The notes under the pieces are model-generated. The model was not told where the DNA came from. It saw only the letters and a list, made by a program, of their open reading frames with translations, and made no database searches. A DNA stretch of 64,000 nucleotides from Olavius algarvensis spirochete endosymbiont. Lineage in GTDB: Bacteria; Spirochaetota; Spirochaetia; DSM-2461. Position numbers and translations under genes: made by a program. Shown here in pieces: positions 35,803 through 45,631 of this stretch (its first letter is position 1; the number at the start of each line of letters is the position of its first letter). The DNA lies in contig UWYT01000029.1 in NCBI GenBank assembly GCA_900608495.1, positions 1 through 64,000 of the forward strand, given 5' to 3'.

Positions 35803-37404
35803 ATGTCTAAGAAAGGGAAGATTATACTTTTTGATACAACCCTTCGCGACGGGGGTCAAACCGGCGGTGTGCATTTTTCGGTAGAGGACAAGATTAAACT
35901 CAGCCGGGAGCTGGATGAAATGGGTTTTGAATACATTGAGGGAGGCTGGCCCGGATCGAACCCAAAGGATATTCGTTATTTCGAAGAGATGAAGAAGGTG
36001 AAGCTGAAGCATTCAAAGCTTTCTTCGTTTTCGTCTACTCGTTTGAAGGATACCAGGCCGGAGAAAGACAAAATTCTAGCTGAACTCCTGCGTGTTGAAA
36101 CTCCGGTGTTCACGATTTTCGGCAAGTCCTGGGATTTGCATGTTAAGGAATCCCTGGAAACCTCTCTCGAAGAGAACTTGGAGATGATTCATTCCACGAT
36201 AGCGTTTTTAAAACCGCGCTGCGACGAGATTGTATACGATGCCGAGCATTTTTTCGATGGTTTCAAGGCCAATCCCAAGTACGCCATTCAAACCCTCAAA
36301 GCCGCGGCTTCTGCGGGGGCGGACTGGATTGTTTTGGCTGATACAAATGGCGGTGCTCTCCCCGAGGAGATTCACTTTGCCTCCAAGGCGGCTTTTGCTG
36401 CAGTCGATAAGCCTATTGGCATCCATACGCATGATGACGGAGACCTGTCTCTAGCGAATACGCTTGTCGCAGTTGAACTCGGCGCAAAAATGGTTCAGGG
36501 CACCATTAATGGACTCGGGGAGCGCTGTGGGAATGCCAATCTGTGCAGCATTATTCCAACCCTCAGTTTGAAACTGGGATATGAAACTCTGGCTCCAGAG
36601 AAAATTGTGGAGTTGACGCGCCTCAGCTGGTTGGTATCGGAGCTGTCGAATAAACCGCACCAAGAGAACCTTCCCTATGTTGGCGATAGAGCCTACACAC
36701 ATAAGGGCGGAATCCATGTTTCAGCCGTGCGCAAAAATCCCAAGCTTTACGAGCATCTTAACCCGGAACTAGTCGGAAACGAACGTAGAGTACCAGTTAG
36801 CGATCAGGCGGGTAAATCGAATGTATTGCAAAAGGCGAGCGATTTGGGTATGAAAATTGAGGATGCTCACGCCAAAACCATTGTTGCGAAAGTTAAGGAG
36901 CTAGAGTCTCAGGGCTATCATTTCGAAGGTGCCGATGCCTCGTTTGAACTTCTAAGTGACGATTTAACCGGCAGACGTAGGGAATTTTTCAAGGTTCATG
37001 GATTTAGAGTGCATACCTGGGAAAATGACAAAGGGGAAATTTGGTCTGAGGCCACTATAAGAGTCTCGGTCCCCGAAGCGGTTGCAGGTGGGGGTGGTCA
37101 CAATTCAACCTTTGAACATACCGCAGCGGAGGGATCCGGACCTGTGGAAGCCATGGACCGGGCCCTGCATAAGGCTCTTGAAAACTTTTATCCATCGATA
37201 CGGGATATTCGTTTGACAGACTTCAAAGTCAGGATTCTGGACGAGGAAGCAGGTACCAAAGCTGTTACCAGGGTATTGATAAGCAGTACCGATGGACATT
37301 TGCGCTGGAGCACTGTTGGAGTTTCCCAAAATATTATCGAGGCCTCGTGGAGAGCCTTGGTTGAATCGATTGAGTTCAAACTGAAGAAGCATAAGGAAGC
37401 TTGA
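35803..37404 (+). CDS. cimA: (R)-citramalate synthase
   Basis: Condenses pyruvate with acetyl-CoA to citramalate, feeding isoleucine synthesis without threonine. 533 residues: HMGL-type TIM barrel with IILFDTTLRDGGQTGGVHFS (metal-binding DTTLRDG), GVHFSVEDKIKLSRELDEMG, LADTNGGALP, IGIHTHDDGDLSLANTLVA (HxH metal ligands) and GTINGLGERCGNANLCSIIP; the C-terminal LeuA-type dimer/regulatory domain includes GGGHNSTFEHTAAEGSGPV. The ATG at 35803 has GGAAAGAG upstream; an upstream in-frame start at 35755 adds an unrelated 16 residues. The stop is followed within two bases by leuA. Feedback control by isoleucine is expected from the family. Confidence 0.94.
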   Translation: MSKKGKIILFDTTLRDGGQTGGVHFSVEDKIKLSRELDEMGFEYIEGGWPGSNPKDIRYFEEMKKVKLKHSKLSSFSSTRLKDTRPEKDKILAELLRVETPVFTIFGKSWDLHVKESLETSLEENLEMIHSTIAFLKPRCDEIVYDAEHFFDGFKANPKYAIQTLKAAASAGADWIVLADTNGGALPEEIHFASKAAFAAVDKPIGIHTHDDGDLSLANTLVAVELGAKMVQGTINGLGERCGNANLCSIIPTLSLKLGYETLAPEKIVELTRLSWLVSELSNKPHQENLPYVGDRAYTHKGGIHVSAVRKNPKLYEHLNPELVGNERRVPVSDQAGKSNVLQKASDLGMKIEDAHAKTIVAKVKELESQGYHFEGADASFELLSDDLTGRRREFFKVHGFRVHTWENDKGEIWSEATIRVSVPEAVAGGGGHNSTFEHTAAEGSGPVEAMDRALHKALENFYPSIRDIRLTDFKVRILDEEAGTKAVTRVLISSTDGHLRWSTVGVSQNIIEASWRALVESIEFKLKKHKEA

Positions 37405-37406
37405 TA

Positions 37407-38981
37407 ATGACTCGCAAGATTGTGATATTTGATACAACACTGAGGGACGGAGAACAATCGCCGGGCGCCTCGATGATTGTGGAGCAAAAGATTGAGATAG
37501 CGGAGGCTTTGGATAGACTCGGGGTGGATCGTATCGAAGCTGGATTTCCAGTGTCTTCGCCTGTGCAATTCAATGGAGTAAAAAGTATAGGCGAGGCGGT
37601 TAAGAATGCGACTGTTGCTGGACTGGCCAGGTGCAAGAAAATGGATATAGATGCTGTCCGTGATTCTCTAGCCAACTGTCCTAACAGGATGATTCATATA
37701 TTCATTGCGACAAGCCCGCTTCATATGAAGTATAAACTGCAAATGAGTGAGGATGAGGTAATCGAATCGATTGCGAAACATATCACTTATGCCCGCGCAC
37801 AGGGTTTTGAAGAGATTGAATTTTCGCCCGAGGATGCCTCACGCTCGGAGTGGGACTTCCTACTCAGGGCGCTCAAGGCGGCTGTTTCTGCCGGTGCCAA
37901 TACCTTGAATATTCCTGATACCGTAGGATACGCCATGCCCGACGAGTACGGGGAGCTCATGGCAAACATCAAAAAAGCCATTCCGGAGCTCAGTCAGAGA
38001 GTAAAGCTTTCCGCTCACTGTCATAACGATCTCGGTGTTGCGCTTGCCAACTCTCTTGCCGCGGTGAAGGCCGGCGCCGATCAGATAGAGGTAACTCTAA
38101 ATGGAATTGGTGAACGGGCAGGAAACGCCGCGCTTGAGGAATTGGTAATGTCCTTGCGGGTGCGGAAAGATATCTGGAATGTGGAAACCAATGTGCGAAC
38201 GGAGTTCCTCTATCCTACAAGCAGACTCTTACAAACCATCACAGGCCTCCTAATCCCAAGGAATAAGCCGGTTTTTGGGGACAATGTCTTCAGTCACGAA
38301 TCTGGGATTCACCAACATGGGGTTTTGAAGCACCGCGAAACCTACGAGATAATGAATCCAGCCCATATTGGACGTAATACGCAGACTTTAGTTATGGGGC
38401 GCCACTCCGGCAAGCATGCCCTCAAGAGAAAACTGAAACAGTATAACATAGTTCTCCATGGGAACCAGATGGATACCTTTTATCAGAAGTTCATCGCCAT
38501 TGCTGACAAGAAAAAAGAGGTTTTCGATGAAGACCTCTTCGCTTTGGTGTCTTCTGTCCTTGGCGAGTTTCCAACTGGTTGGTGTTTGGAAACCTTTCAA
38601 ACCTGGACAGGCAACCGAGTGATTCCATCTGCCACCGTCCAGATAAGGAAGGGTGATGAGGTTCGACTTGGAACGCAAGCCGGGGATGGTCCGATCGATG
38701 CAGTTTTCAAATCGATAGATGAATGTTCGGGAGTGAGCGGGCGCTTGGCGGAGTTTATAATTCAGGCGGTTGGAAGCGGCAAGGATGCACAGGGCCAGGT
38801 TAAGATTCAGGTGGATTTCGATGGAATCGTCACAGATGGCAAGGCTTCGTCAACAGATATCATCGAAGCATCCGCATTGGCCTATATAAATGCTCTGAAT
38901 CGGATGGAGATGATATGCGACGGTGAGAAGTCTTCAAAGAGTTCTGGCGAGAACAAAAAGATAGTCAGACAGACGGTTTAG
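37407..38981 (+). CDS. leuA: 2-isopropylmalate synthase
   Basis: First committed step of leucine synthesis, acetyl-CoA plus 2-ketoisovalerate. 524 residues with KIVIFDTTLRDGEQSPGASM, HIFIATSPLHMKYKL, EFSPEDASRSEWDFLL, KLSAHCHNDLGVALANSLAA, NGIGERAGNAALEELVM and HESGIHQHGVL, all LeuA hallmarks, plus the C-terminal allosteric domain (about 390-500). The ATG at 37407 has AAGGA nine bases upstream and follows the cimA stop by two bases, so the two branched-chain synthases are translationally linked. The last 48 bases overlap the convergent cobalamin adenosyltransferase gene; the LeuA tail SSKSSGENKK is disordered-looking and non-conserved. Confidence 0.96.
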   Translation: MTRKIVIFDTTLRDGEQSPGASMIVEQKIEIAEALDRLGVDRIEAGFPVSSPVQFNGVKSIGEAVKNATVAGLARCKKMDIDAVRDSLANCPNRMIHIFIATSPLHMKYKLQMSEDEVIESIAKHITYARAQGFEEIEFSPEDASRSEWDFLLRALKAAVSAGANTLNIPDTVGYAMPDEYGELMANIKKAIPELSQRVKLSAHCHNDLGVALANSLAAVKAGADQIEVTLNGIGERAGNAALEELVMSLRVRKDIWNVETNVRTEFLYPTSRLLQTITGLLIPRNKPVFGDNVFSHESGIHQHGVLKHRETYEIMNPAHIGRNTQTLVMGRHSGKHALKRKLKQYNIVLHGNQMDTFYQKFIAIADKKKEVFDEDLFALVSSVLGEFPTGWCLETFQTWTGNRVIPSATVQIRKGDEVRLGTQAGDGPIDAVFKSIDECSGVSGRLAEFIIQAVGSGKDAQGQVKIQVDFDGIVTDGKASSTDIIEASALAYINALNRMEMICDGEKSSKSSGENKKIVRQTV

Positions 38982-39533
38982 GAATACCTGAGAACTCACT
39001 AGATCGGTCATCCCTCGGTTCATTATCAGCGTAACAAGGCGACGTTCGGCTCGACGGCATACCGCCCGGGCAACATCGGCCCGGGCAGCGGCTTCGCTGT
39101 CGCCGTAAATGACAAAGGCGGCCGAAATTTCCGTCTTCTTCATATGCTTCATCTGCCATTTTTCCAGTTTTTCAAGTTCCGCGTCTCCCAGAACTCGTAT
39201 ACTTTTGCCGGCACCGGGATAGGTTGGGGCCGTGGCAACCATGCCTCCTATCGTTAGAAGGCAGTGTTCTATCCATTCAATCTCATTTCTTTTGGATGAA
39301 TTTTCCAGGGCAGACTTCAGGAGTCCCAAAAAGGCGTGAGTCTCGTCGATTTCCCCAAGAACTTCGATTACCAGATCGTCTTTTCGGCGTCTCGATCCAT
39401 CCGCCAGGCTGGTTTTGCCCATATCGCCTCCGCCAGTGGTAATCAATCGGTTTGGAGTTGATTTGCCTCGTACGCGAAGTTTCTTCCCGCCGTTTTCTCT
39501 GTCCCGGCATGTTTTCCTGTTAAACAGGTTCAT
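38934..39533 (-). CDS. PduO-type ATP:cob(I)alamin adenosyltransferase
   Basis: About 199 residues. Converts cob(I)alamin and ATP to adenosylcobalamin. The PduO signature lies at ITTGGGDMGKTSLADGSRRR, followed by VEVLGEIDETHAFLGLLKSA-type residues (GEIDETHAFLG), RRAERRLVTL and the typical end FLNRLSDYLFVLARTL. The ATG at 39533 lacks a good Shine-Dalgarno sequence; a TTG at 39551 is an alternative. The C-terminus is family-typical, so the 48-base antisense overlap with leuA is real rather than a calling error. The gene is alone, divergent from ftsH. Confidence 0.9.
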   Translation of the reverse strand: MNLFNRKTCRDRENGGKKLRVRGKSTPNRLITTGGGDMGKTSLADGSRRRKDDLVIEVLGEIDETHAFLGLLKSALENSSKRNEIEWIEHCLLTIGGMVATAPTYPGAGKSIRVLGDAELEKLEKWQMKHMKKTEISAAFVIYGDSEAAARADVARAVCRRAERRLVTLIMNRGMTDLVSSQVFLNRLSDYLFVLARTL

Positions 39534-39589
39534 GGAATACAGTATAACCAATTGTATGATCTGGGTATTTATGCATAAACCTTTTTGCC

Positions 39590-39618
39590 TTGGATATCTG
39601 TTTTTCTTAACTTATGCT
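39590..39618 (+). promoter_or_regulatory. Sigma-70-type promoter of ftsH
   Basis: TTGGAT at 39590-39595 and TATGCT at 39613-39618 with a 17-base spacer lie 25 bases before the ftsH start codon at 39644. The leader contains AGGGG five bases before the ATG. Confidence 0.5.
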
Positions 39619-39643
39619 AAAGTACTGATTGATAGGGGAGTGG

Positions 39644-41797
39644 ATGAACGAGGAGCAGGAAAAAGAAGATAACGGAAGCGACTGGCGAGAGCTACTGAAA
39701 AACTCGAAAAGAAAGATGAGCAATAGGGATAAAAACCCAAAAAGGAAGTTTCGGTTTTCTCCCTGGTCGTTGCTTCTGGCAGTGGCGCTGGTGTTTGCTT
39801 TCAATATGTTTTCGCTCCGAAACAACGATCAGGGCATACCCTATAGCGAATTCAAGGCGTTGATTACTAACGGATCTATTAAGGAGGTGCATTATTCAGG
39901 TTCTTCTTTGGTGGGTTATTCCTACATAAGGCAGGAAACTCGCGGCGATGCTCAGTCGGTACTACAAGGGGTTATGGGCGATGAATCGAGTACGCTGAAA
40001 ACCTGGAAATCTGAACGTATAACGGACGATCCCACGCTAATTCCATTGATGGATGACAGCGGAGTGGTTTATAAGGCTATTCCCGAGGCCAACAATTATT
40101 TCCTGGATCTGCTATTGCGAATGGTTATTCCGATAGTTCTGATGCTATTCATCTGGCGTTTTATAGCTCGACGAATGGGAGGTATTGGCGGGTCGAACGT
40201 GATGAGTTTTGGTCAGAACAATGCGAAGATTGTTGCGGAAAACGATCTTACAACCCGATTCAAGGACGTAGCCGGTTGCGACGAGGCCAAAGATGAGCTT
40301 GTGGAAATTGTTGACTTTCTTAAAAGCCCCACTAAATATACGAGTATCGGCGGCAAGATTCCCAAGGGAGCGCTTCTTGTTGGATCCCCTGGAACTGGAA
40401 AAACCTTGCTGGCCCGGGCAGTGGCCGGTGAGGCGGGAGTAATTTTTTTCAGGATGTCTGGTGCCGATTTTGTCGAGATGTTTGTTGGTGTGGGCGCGGC
40501 TCGAGTTCGCGATCTCTTTAAACAGGCAAGAACGAAGGCTCCTTGCATTATTTTTATTGATGAGCTGGATGCCATAGGCAAGAGCCGCGCCGGTTCGGTT
40601 ACCACTAATGATGAAAGAGAGCAAACCCTGAATCAACTTCTTGTGGAGATGGATGGGTTTGATTCAACCAGCGGTGTAATTATTCTAGCCGCGACTAACC
40701 GGCCTGAGGTGTTGGACCCCGCGCTCTTACGCCCGGGCCGCTTCGATAGGCAGGTGGTGGTGGATAAGCCGGATCAGATAGGCCGGGAGGCTATACTTCG
40801 CATTCATTCAGTGGGAGTGAAATTGGAAGAAGATTTGGATTTAACCGATGTGGCCAAGGCAACGGCCGGCCTGGCGGGAGCCGATCTTGCAAACATCGTC
40901 AACGAAGCGGCCCTGCTTGCGGTTCGTTTTGGCAGGGAGAAGGTTACCAGGGATGATTTTTTGGAGGCAATTGAAAAAGCGGCAATAGGACTTCAGAAGA
41001 AGAACAAGATCCTGAATCCACATGAGAGGGAGGTGACTGCCTATCACGAAACGGGCCATGCTCTAGTCAATGTTTTCACGCCAAACCAGCATCTCGTAAA
41101 GAAAATTACGATAGTGCCAAGGGGTTATGGAGTGATGGGCTACATGCTGCCGGTTCCCGAAGAAGAACGCTCCTTCCAAACTAGAGAGGAGCTTATTGGC
41201 CGCATTGACGTTACTCTTGGTGGACGGGCGGCAGAGAAAATCATCTATGGTACAATGTCTACCGGTGCGGGAAACGATATCGCCCAAGCCACTGATATTG
41301 CGCGGTCGATGGTAACCAGATTCGGTATGAGTGAAAAATTCGCCCATGTATCACTCGATAAACGCCCAGCGTTGTATCTGGGCCCTGATTCATATGGCCA
41401 GGGGCGTGAACACGCAGAGGAAACGCAGCGCTACATAGATGAGGAGATAACTCAAATCATCGGCGATGCTTATAAGCGCGTAATGGCTTTACTTGGAAGG
41501 CATCGGAAGCTATTGGATGAAATCACGGTAAGACTACTCGACAAAGAAACAATAGAGCGTGATGAGCTGATGGAATTGATAAAAACCGACAACCTTGGCA
41601 AGCAGGATTTTGAAACCAGGCGGGGGGCAGACTTGAAGCCATCCGAAAAAGCCAGAAGTTCCGGGGATGCGAGGAATAAGGCGATAAAGGAACGGATGGC
41701 GGAAAGAAGAAATGCCGAAGAGGAATCCGCTAGAAAAGCTGCCGAGGAGAAAGCGCGAAGGAGCATTGAAGCTGAAGTTAGCGATGCAACAGAATAG
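39644..41797 (+). CDS. ftsH: ATP-dependent zinc metalloprotease FtsH
   Basis: 717 residues. Membrane-bound AAA+ protease that degrades unneeded or damaged membrane and regulatory proteins. Two membrane segments (about 43-56 and 148-166) flank the periplasmic domain. The AAA module has GSPGTGKT (247-254), [14 protein letters not shown] and the second region of homology [18 protein letters not shown]. The protease site is [10 protein letters not shown] with His468, Glu469 and His472, and the pore motif [16 protein letters not shown] is present. The C-terminal about 70 residues are charged and alanine-rich. The ATG at 39644 has AGGGG at good spacing. HflK and HflC, FtsH partners in E. coli, are encoded 1.5 kb away on the other strand. 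Confidence 0.97.
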   Translation: MNEEQEKEDNGSDWRELLKNSKRKMSNRDKNPKRKFRFSPWSLLLAVALVFAFNMFSLRNNDQGIPYSEFKALITNGSIKEVHYSGSSLVGYSYIRQETRGDAQSVLQGVMGDESSTLKTWKSERITDDPTLIPLMDDSGVVYKAIPEANNYFLDLLLRMVIPIVLMLFIWRFIARRMGGIGGSNVMSFGQNNAKIVAENDLTTRFKDVAGCDEAKDELVEIVDFLKSPTKYTSIGGKIPKGALLVGSPGTGKTLLARAVAGEAGVIFFRMSGADFVEMFVGVGAARVRDLFKQARTKAPCIIFIDELDAIGKSRAGSVTTNDEREQTLNQLLVEMDGFDSTSGVIILAATNRPEVLDPALLRPGRFDRQVVVDKPDQIGREAILRIHSVGVKLEEDLDLTDVAKATAGLAGADLANIVNEAALLAVRFGREKVTRDDFLEAIEKAAIGLQKKNKILNPHEREVTAYHETGHALVNVFTPNQHLVKKITIVPRGYGVMGYMLPVPEEERSFQTREELIGRIDVTLGGRAAEKIIYGTMSTGAGNDIAQATDIARSMVTRFGMSEKFAHVSLDKRPALYLGPDSYGQGREHAEETQRYIDEEITQIIGDAYKRVMALLGRHRKLLDEITVRLLDKETIERDELMELIKTDNLGKQDFETRRGADLKPSEKARSSGDARNKAIKERMAERRNAEEESARKAAEEKARRSIEAEVSDATE

Positions 41798-41887
41798 ACT
41801 TCCACATCCCGCGCTAAGCACAGGCCCTGATTCCGCACTTGAAAGAAGTAGTTTTTTGAGCTTACCATAAGAGAGAGAGGTTTTTAG

Positions 41888-43306
41888 TTGTCTTTTAGTT
41901 GGCAGTTTTTGATTGATTTGGGCATACTCGGTAGCGCATTGCTGATTGCAACGTGGATGCGGTCTAAGATTAGTTTTTTCCAACGATTCCTGATACCAAA
42001 TGCGCTTACTGCTGGCTTTCTGCTATTCCCTCTCTACAATTGGGTGTTTCCACGTTTCGGTATGGATACGATTAGTCTTGAAAACATCGTCTATCATTTT
42101 CTCAATGTTTCCTTTATCGCGATGACACTCAGAGTGAGCAGGGAGAGAAGGTATTCGAGTCGAGATGTTTTTGCGACGAGCACGATGGTTTTAAGCCAAT
42201 ATGCCATTCAGTGTTTTCTTGGAACAATAATTACAATTATCCTGATACAAACCCTTCTCCCCAATCTTTTCCCTGGATTCGGCTTGTTTGCCGTCCTTGG
42301 TTTTTCTCTAGGGCCGGGGCAGGCTTTTGCCATCGGGTCTGGCTGGGAGGCAATGGGGTTTGAAGGGCTTGGCAGCGTCGGACTGACATTTGGAGCCCTG
42401 GGGTTTGTATGGGCCAGCTTTGGTGGAGTTTTTCTGGTGAACTATGGAATCAGCAAAGGCTGGGGTACGCGCAATGAAAAAGCTCGCATTGATGAGAGCA
42501 AAGTGCGCCAGGGGGTGCTTCACCGCGGAGAATCCTCCAGCGCCTCTGAGGTTACTGATATTACCGATCCTGAGGCAATCGATCCTTTCACATTCAGTTC
42601 CGGCTTGGTGCTGGCTACATATCTTCTAGCCTACCTGGGACTCAGCGCACTCTCATGGTTACTGGGTTTTCTGGGTAGCAGCGGTACGCAGCTTGCCACT
42701 AATCTATGGGGAATCATGTTTATTTTCTGTGGCCTTACAGCGATGTGTGTGAAGGGCATTCTGCATGCCTTGCGCCTGGATTTCGTGGTTGACAATCACA
42801 GGATGACTAGAATCAGCGGTTTCTGCGTTGATTTCATGGTTGCATCTTCGATTGCGGCAATTAGCGCGGCGATTGTGGCGAAATATTGGATACCGATTCT
42901 AATTGTTGGCATATTGACTGGTCTGGCTACTACCTTCAGTCATATTTGGCTCTCTAGCCGGGTATTTCAGAGCCATGTTTTTCAGCGGGCGATTTTGGTT
43001 TACGGCGCCGCTACCGGAACCCTGCCCACAGGACTGGCCTTGCTGCGAATTATCGATCCCAAGTTCGAAACTCCGGCCAGCAGGGATTTCATGTTCTCGG
43101 CAGGTATCACCTTTATGGCTGCAATACCTATCATTCTTACTGCGAACATGCCTGCGCTTGGTGCGCTAAGAGGCAGCATGATGCCCACCTATCAAGTGCT
43201 GGTGCTCTATGCTTTTTACATTGTGGCTTGCTTTGTAGCCTATTTGTTCCTTTCGGGACGAAGGCGTTTTGTCAATCCCTCCAGCATCTGGTTTAAGCAA
43301 CTTTGA
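41888..43306 (+). CDS. gltS: GltS-family sodium/glutamate symporter
   Basis: 472 residues with about 12 membrane segments. GltS-like stretches are FQRFLIPNALTAGFLLFPLY, LGFSLGPGQAFAIGSGWEAM, and in the second half YGAATGTLPTGLALLRIIDP, matching the two inverted repeats of the family. It should import glutamate with sodium, though other dicarboxylates are possible. The start is TTG at 41888 with GAGAGG seven bases upstream, and no nearby ATG fits. It follows ftsH by 90 bases and ends eight bases from the convergent hflC gene. Confidence 0.9.
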   Translation: MSFSWQFLIDLGILGSALLIATWMRSKISFFQRFLIPNALTAGFLLFPLYNWVFPRFGMDTISLENIVYHFLNVSFIAMTLRVSRERRYSSRDVFATSTMVLSQYAIQCFLGTIITIILIQTLLPNLFPGFGLFAVLGFSLGPGQAFAIGSGWEAMGFEGLGSVGLTFGALGFVWASFGGVFLVNYGISKGWGTRNEKARIDESKVRQGVLHRGESSSASEVTDITDPEAIDPFTFSSGLVLATYLLAYLGLSALSWLLGFLGSSGTQLATNLWGIMFIFCGLTAMCVKGILHALRLDFVVDNHRMTRISGFCVDFMVASSIAAISAAIVAKYWIPILIVGILTGLATTFSHIWLSSRVFQSHVFQRAILVYGAATGTLPTGLALLRIIDPKFETPASRDFMFSAGITFMAAIPIILTANMPALGALRGSMMPTYQVLVLYAFYIVACFVAYLFLSGRRRFVNPSSIWFKQL

Positions 43307-43314
43307 CTTAAGAG

Positions 43315-44316
43315 CTACTGAGTTTGATATAAATATCTGAAGAAATCCATATCTGTGCTGAGCACTTTGTTCTGTTTCGGCAAGGTGGCCCGGTAGGATT
43401 CCAGCGCCTTCCAGAAGCTGTAGAATTCCGGATCGGCGTTGTAGTTATCGGCATAGATTCTTGCCGCCTGTGCATCGCCGTCGGCCCGAATGAAGGCGGC
43501 CTCACGGTTAGCCTCGGATAGAGTGATATCACTGTCGCGATTGAGGCGACCGAGCCATTCTGCCTTCAAACCATTTCCGTTAGAGCGGTAGCCTGTGGCT
43601 ATCTTCTGCCTTTCACTTATCATTCTGTCGTAGACGGATTGGGTTAGATCGTCTGAATAACGAATCTGCCGGATTACGACATCGAGAAGTTCAACACCAT
43701 ATTCGGGCATCGAGTTTTGCGAACGTTCAACCATCTCGTTTGAAAGTCTCTCGCGCCCCAGTTCAATAGGGGTAAAGGCAGTTGCAAGCAAATCCTCAAC
43801 ACCCGATTCCTCATCGCTGTCTATACTCGCAGCTTCTCCTTCTTCACTTTCATCCGCCTGAAAATCCAGTATGGCATTGTTCGATTCCAATATGATGTTG
43901 GTTGAACGAACAGATTCACTTAGAGGATATTTTGATACGACCGTTCTTACTGCCGATTCTATTACATTGTCCAAACGGGAGTATGCTTCATCCATTATGG
44001 TAACTCTCTCATAGAAGGTTTTGGCGTCTAGTATCCTCCATCGAGCGGTGGTGTCCACCCAGATGAATTGATTCTCGCTAGTTGGCAGACGTTGGGGATC
44101 GCCATCCCAGGAGAGAATTTTCTTGGAGTAGCGGATAACCTGATCAACGAGTGGCAGTTTTGTTTTCAACCCGGCGTTCACATGTACATTTCTTATGGTT
44201 CCGAATCTGGTTACTACTGCCTGCTCACCTTCAGGCAGCACGAAGAAGGGGTTGAAAATTGCTATCACTATGCCGATTACCACCAATATTATAATAACTT
44301 TCAATCTCGTATTCAC
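43315..44316 (-). CDS. hflC: HflC-type SPFH/band 7 protein, FtsH modulator
   Basis: 333 residues with one N-terminal membrane segment (VIIILVVIGIVIAIFNPFFV) followed by the SPFH domain starting LPEGEQAVVTRFGTIRNVHV, with GLKTKLPLVDQVIRYSKKIL. It carries an acidic insertion at about 150-175 (DESEEGEAASIDSDEESG). The helical C-terminal part has SERQKIATGYRSNGNGLKAE. HflC and HflK form a periplasmic cage that limits FtsH in E. coli. The GTG start overlaps the hflK stop by four bases, with GAGAGG upstream. Confidence 0.93.
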   Translation of the reverse strand: MNTRLKVIIILVVIGIVIAIFNPFFVLPEGEQAVVTRFGTIRNVHVNAGLKTKLPLVDQVIRYSKKILSWDGDPQRLPTSENQFIWVDTTARWRILDAKTFYERVTIMDEAYSRLDNVIESAVRTVVSKYPLSESVRSTNIILESNNAILDFQADESEEGEAASIDSDEESGVEDLLATAFTPIELGRERLSNEMVERSQNSMPEYGVELLDVVIRQIRYSDDLTQSVYDRMISERQKIATGYRSNGNGLKAEWLGRLNRDSDITLSEANREAAFIRADGDAQAARIYADNYNADPEFYSFWKALESYRATLPKQNKVLSTDMDFFRYLYQTQ

Positions 44317-45326
44317 TGTGTTGCCTCTCCCTCGTTGCTTAGATTTTTCAGGGGCAAGAAGTTGTCAAGTTCCTTGTCAATAAGGTCGGTTTTTTCGGAC
44401 TCGGCGAAAATCTCGGAAAGAGTTTCGTAATACATCCGCTCCCTTGTAACCCTGGGAGACCTTATATATTCCTGATAGATGGCGTTAAACAGCGCCACAT
44501 CGGCCTGTGCCCGATTGATGCGCGCTTGTCTATAACCCTCCGCCTCGGCAATCAACTGTTTCGCCTCGCCCTTTATTCTAGGAATTTCGGAGTAGTACGC
44601 TTTTTCTCCTTCATTTATAAGTCGATTACGATCCTGTATGGCCTTGTTCACATCTTCGAAGGCATCCTGAACTTCGCCTTTTGGTGGAACCACCTGCTGC
44701 ATTTTCACCTCGGTTATACTCACTCCAAGATTGTAAGAGTCGAGCGTGTCTTGAATCATCTGCTTGGCTTCATATTCGATATTTACCCTTTCGGAGCTTA
44801 TCTCCAGTATTGCCCTATCGCCAACTAATTGGTTGATGGCGGATTGAGTTACATCGCGAAGAGTTTTGTCTCGATTGTCTTCTGTTCGACTTCTGGCAAT
44901 ACGGCTGCTATCAACGTTGAACAGCCAGGCTTTCGGATTGATAATTCGATACTCGATAATCCAGGTGACATCTACGATGTTCAAATCGCCTGTGAGCATT
45001 TCCGATTCGTGCGACCAATCACTCTGATCGTAAGTGGTTGAGACTCCCGCTTGGAGGGTTCTAAATCCGAATTGCTTTGCCTGAACCGTTTGGGGAACCT
45101 TTGAAACGTTGTCAATGCCCAGGGGGAGCTTCCAGTGCAAACCATCTTCAACAGTGGCCTTGAATTTCCCGAAGCGTGTAACAACCCCTCTCTCGTTGGC
45201 GTTGACTGTGTAAAAACTTGAAAGCGCCGCTATTACCACGACTGCTATTACGACTATGGTCATCAATAAGCTGCCACTGACTTTGCTGCTGCCAGAATCC
45301 TGCGGGGTAAATTTACCCTTCGTCAT
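44313..45326 (-). CDS. hflK: HflK-type SPFH/band 7 protein, FtsH modulator
   Basis: 337 residues: one N-terminal membrane anchor (LLMTIVVIAVVVIAALSSFY), then the SPFH domain (NANERGVVTRFGKFKATVED, GLHWKLPLGIDNVSKVPQTV) and a helical region (DVNKAIQDRNRLINEGEKAY). The usual glycine/proline-rich cytoplasmic N-terminus of E. coli HflK is short here. AGGAGGG precedes the ATG and a good promoter lies at 45371-45400. Co-translated with hflC through a four-base overlap. Partner protease FtsH is encoded upstream in the window. Confidence 0.93.
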   Translation of the reverse strand: MTKGKFTPQDSGSSKVSGSLLMTIVVIAVVVIAALSSFYTVNANERGVVTRFGKFKATVEDGLHWKLPLGIDNVSKVPQTVQAKQFGFRTLQAGVSTTYDQSDWSHESEMLTGDLNIVDVTWIIEYRIINPKAWLFNVDSSRIARSRTEDNRDKTLRDVTQSAINQLVGDRAILEISSERVNIEYEAKQMIQDTLDSYNLGVSITEVKMQQVVPPKGEVQDAFEDVNKAIQDRNRLINEGEKAYYSEIPRIKGEAKQLIAEAEGYRQARINRAQADVALFNAIYQEYIRSPRVTRERMYYETLSEIFAESEKTDLIDKELDNFLPLKNLSNEGEATQ

Positions 45327-45370
45327 AAACCCTCCTGAAGAATCATCTTTCCACTATATGCAACTTAGTT

Positions 45371-45400
45371 AGAATACAATGGCAGGCTTTCGAGAGTCAA
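45371..45400 (-). promoter_or_regulatory. Sigma-70-type promoter of hflK-hflC
   Basis: On the minus strand, TTGACT (45400-45395) and TATTCT (45376-45371) are separated by 18 bases, giving a leader of about 38 bases that includes AGGAGGG before the hflK ATG at 45326. Confidence 0.6.
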
Positions 45401-45571
45401 GCTCTTAGATATTCGGTTCGGGAAAATGAGTGTCAGGCAATGCTTCCAGTACACACTCCCCCCATAGTGATGGCTTCTTGAGGCACCTTTTTGTAGATAG
45501 AGTTTCCCAGGCTCAGGCGAGGCAGTCATTCGGCAGAACCCACTCCTCACAGCGGCTGTTTGTGAATGAGG

Positions 45572-45606
45572 TATGCTGGCTCAAAATCTCAAAAATTTCC
45601 AGCATA
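45572..45606. repeat. Inverted repeat upstream of metG
   Basis: TATGCTGG (45572-45579) and CCAGCATA (45599-45606) form a perfect 8-base-pair stem with a 19-base loop made of two similar CTCAAAA-type units. It lies 66 bases before the metG start and upstream of its predicted promoter. No T-run follows on either strand, so an operator or part of an RNA is more likely than a terminator. Confidence 0.4.
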
Positions 45607-45631
45607 GTTTCTAATCTTCGCTTCGGCAAAG

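Noticed and set aside
45428-45458. Intrinsic terminator on the minus strand downstream of a small RNA
   Set aside because: The GAGTGT/ACACTC stem is followed only by ATTTT and has a long loop; the evidence is too weak to call.
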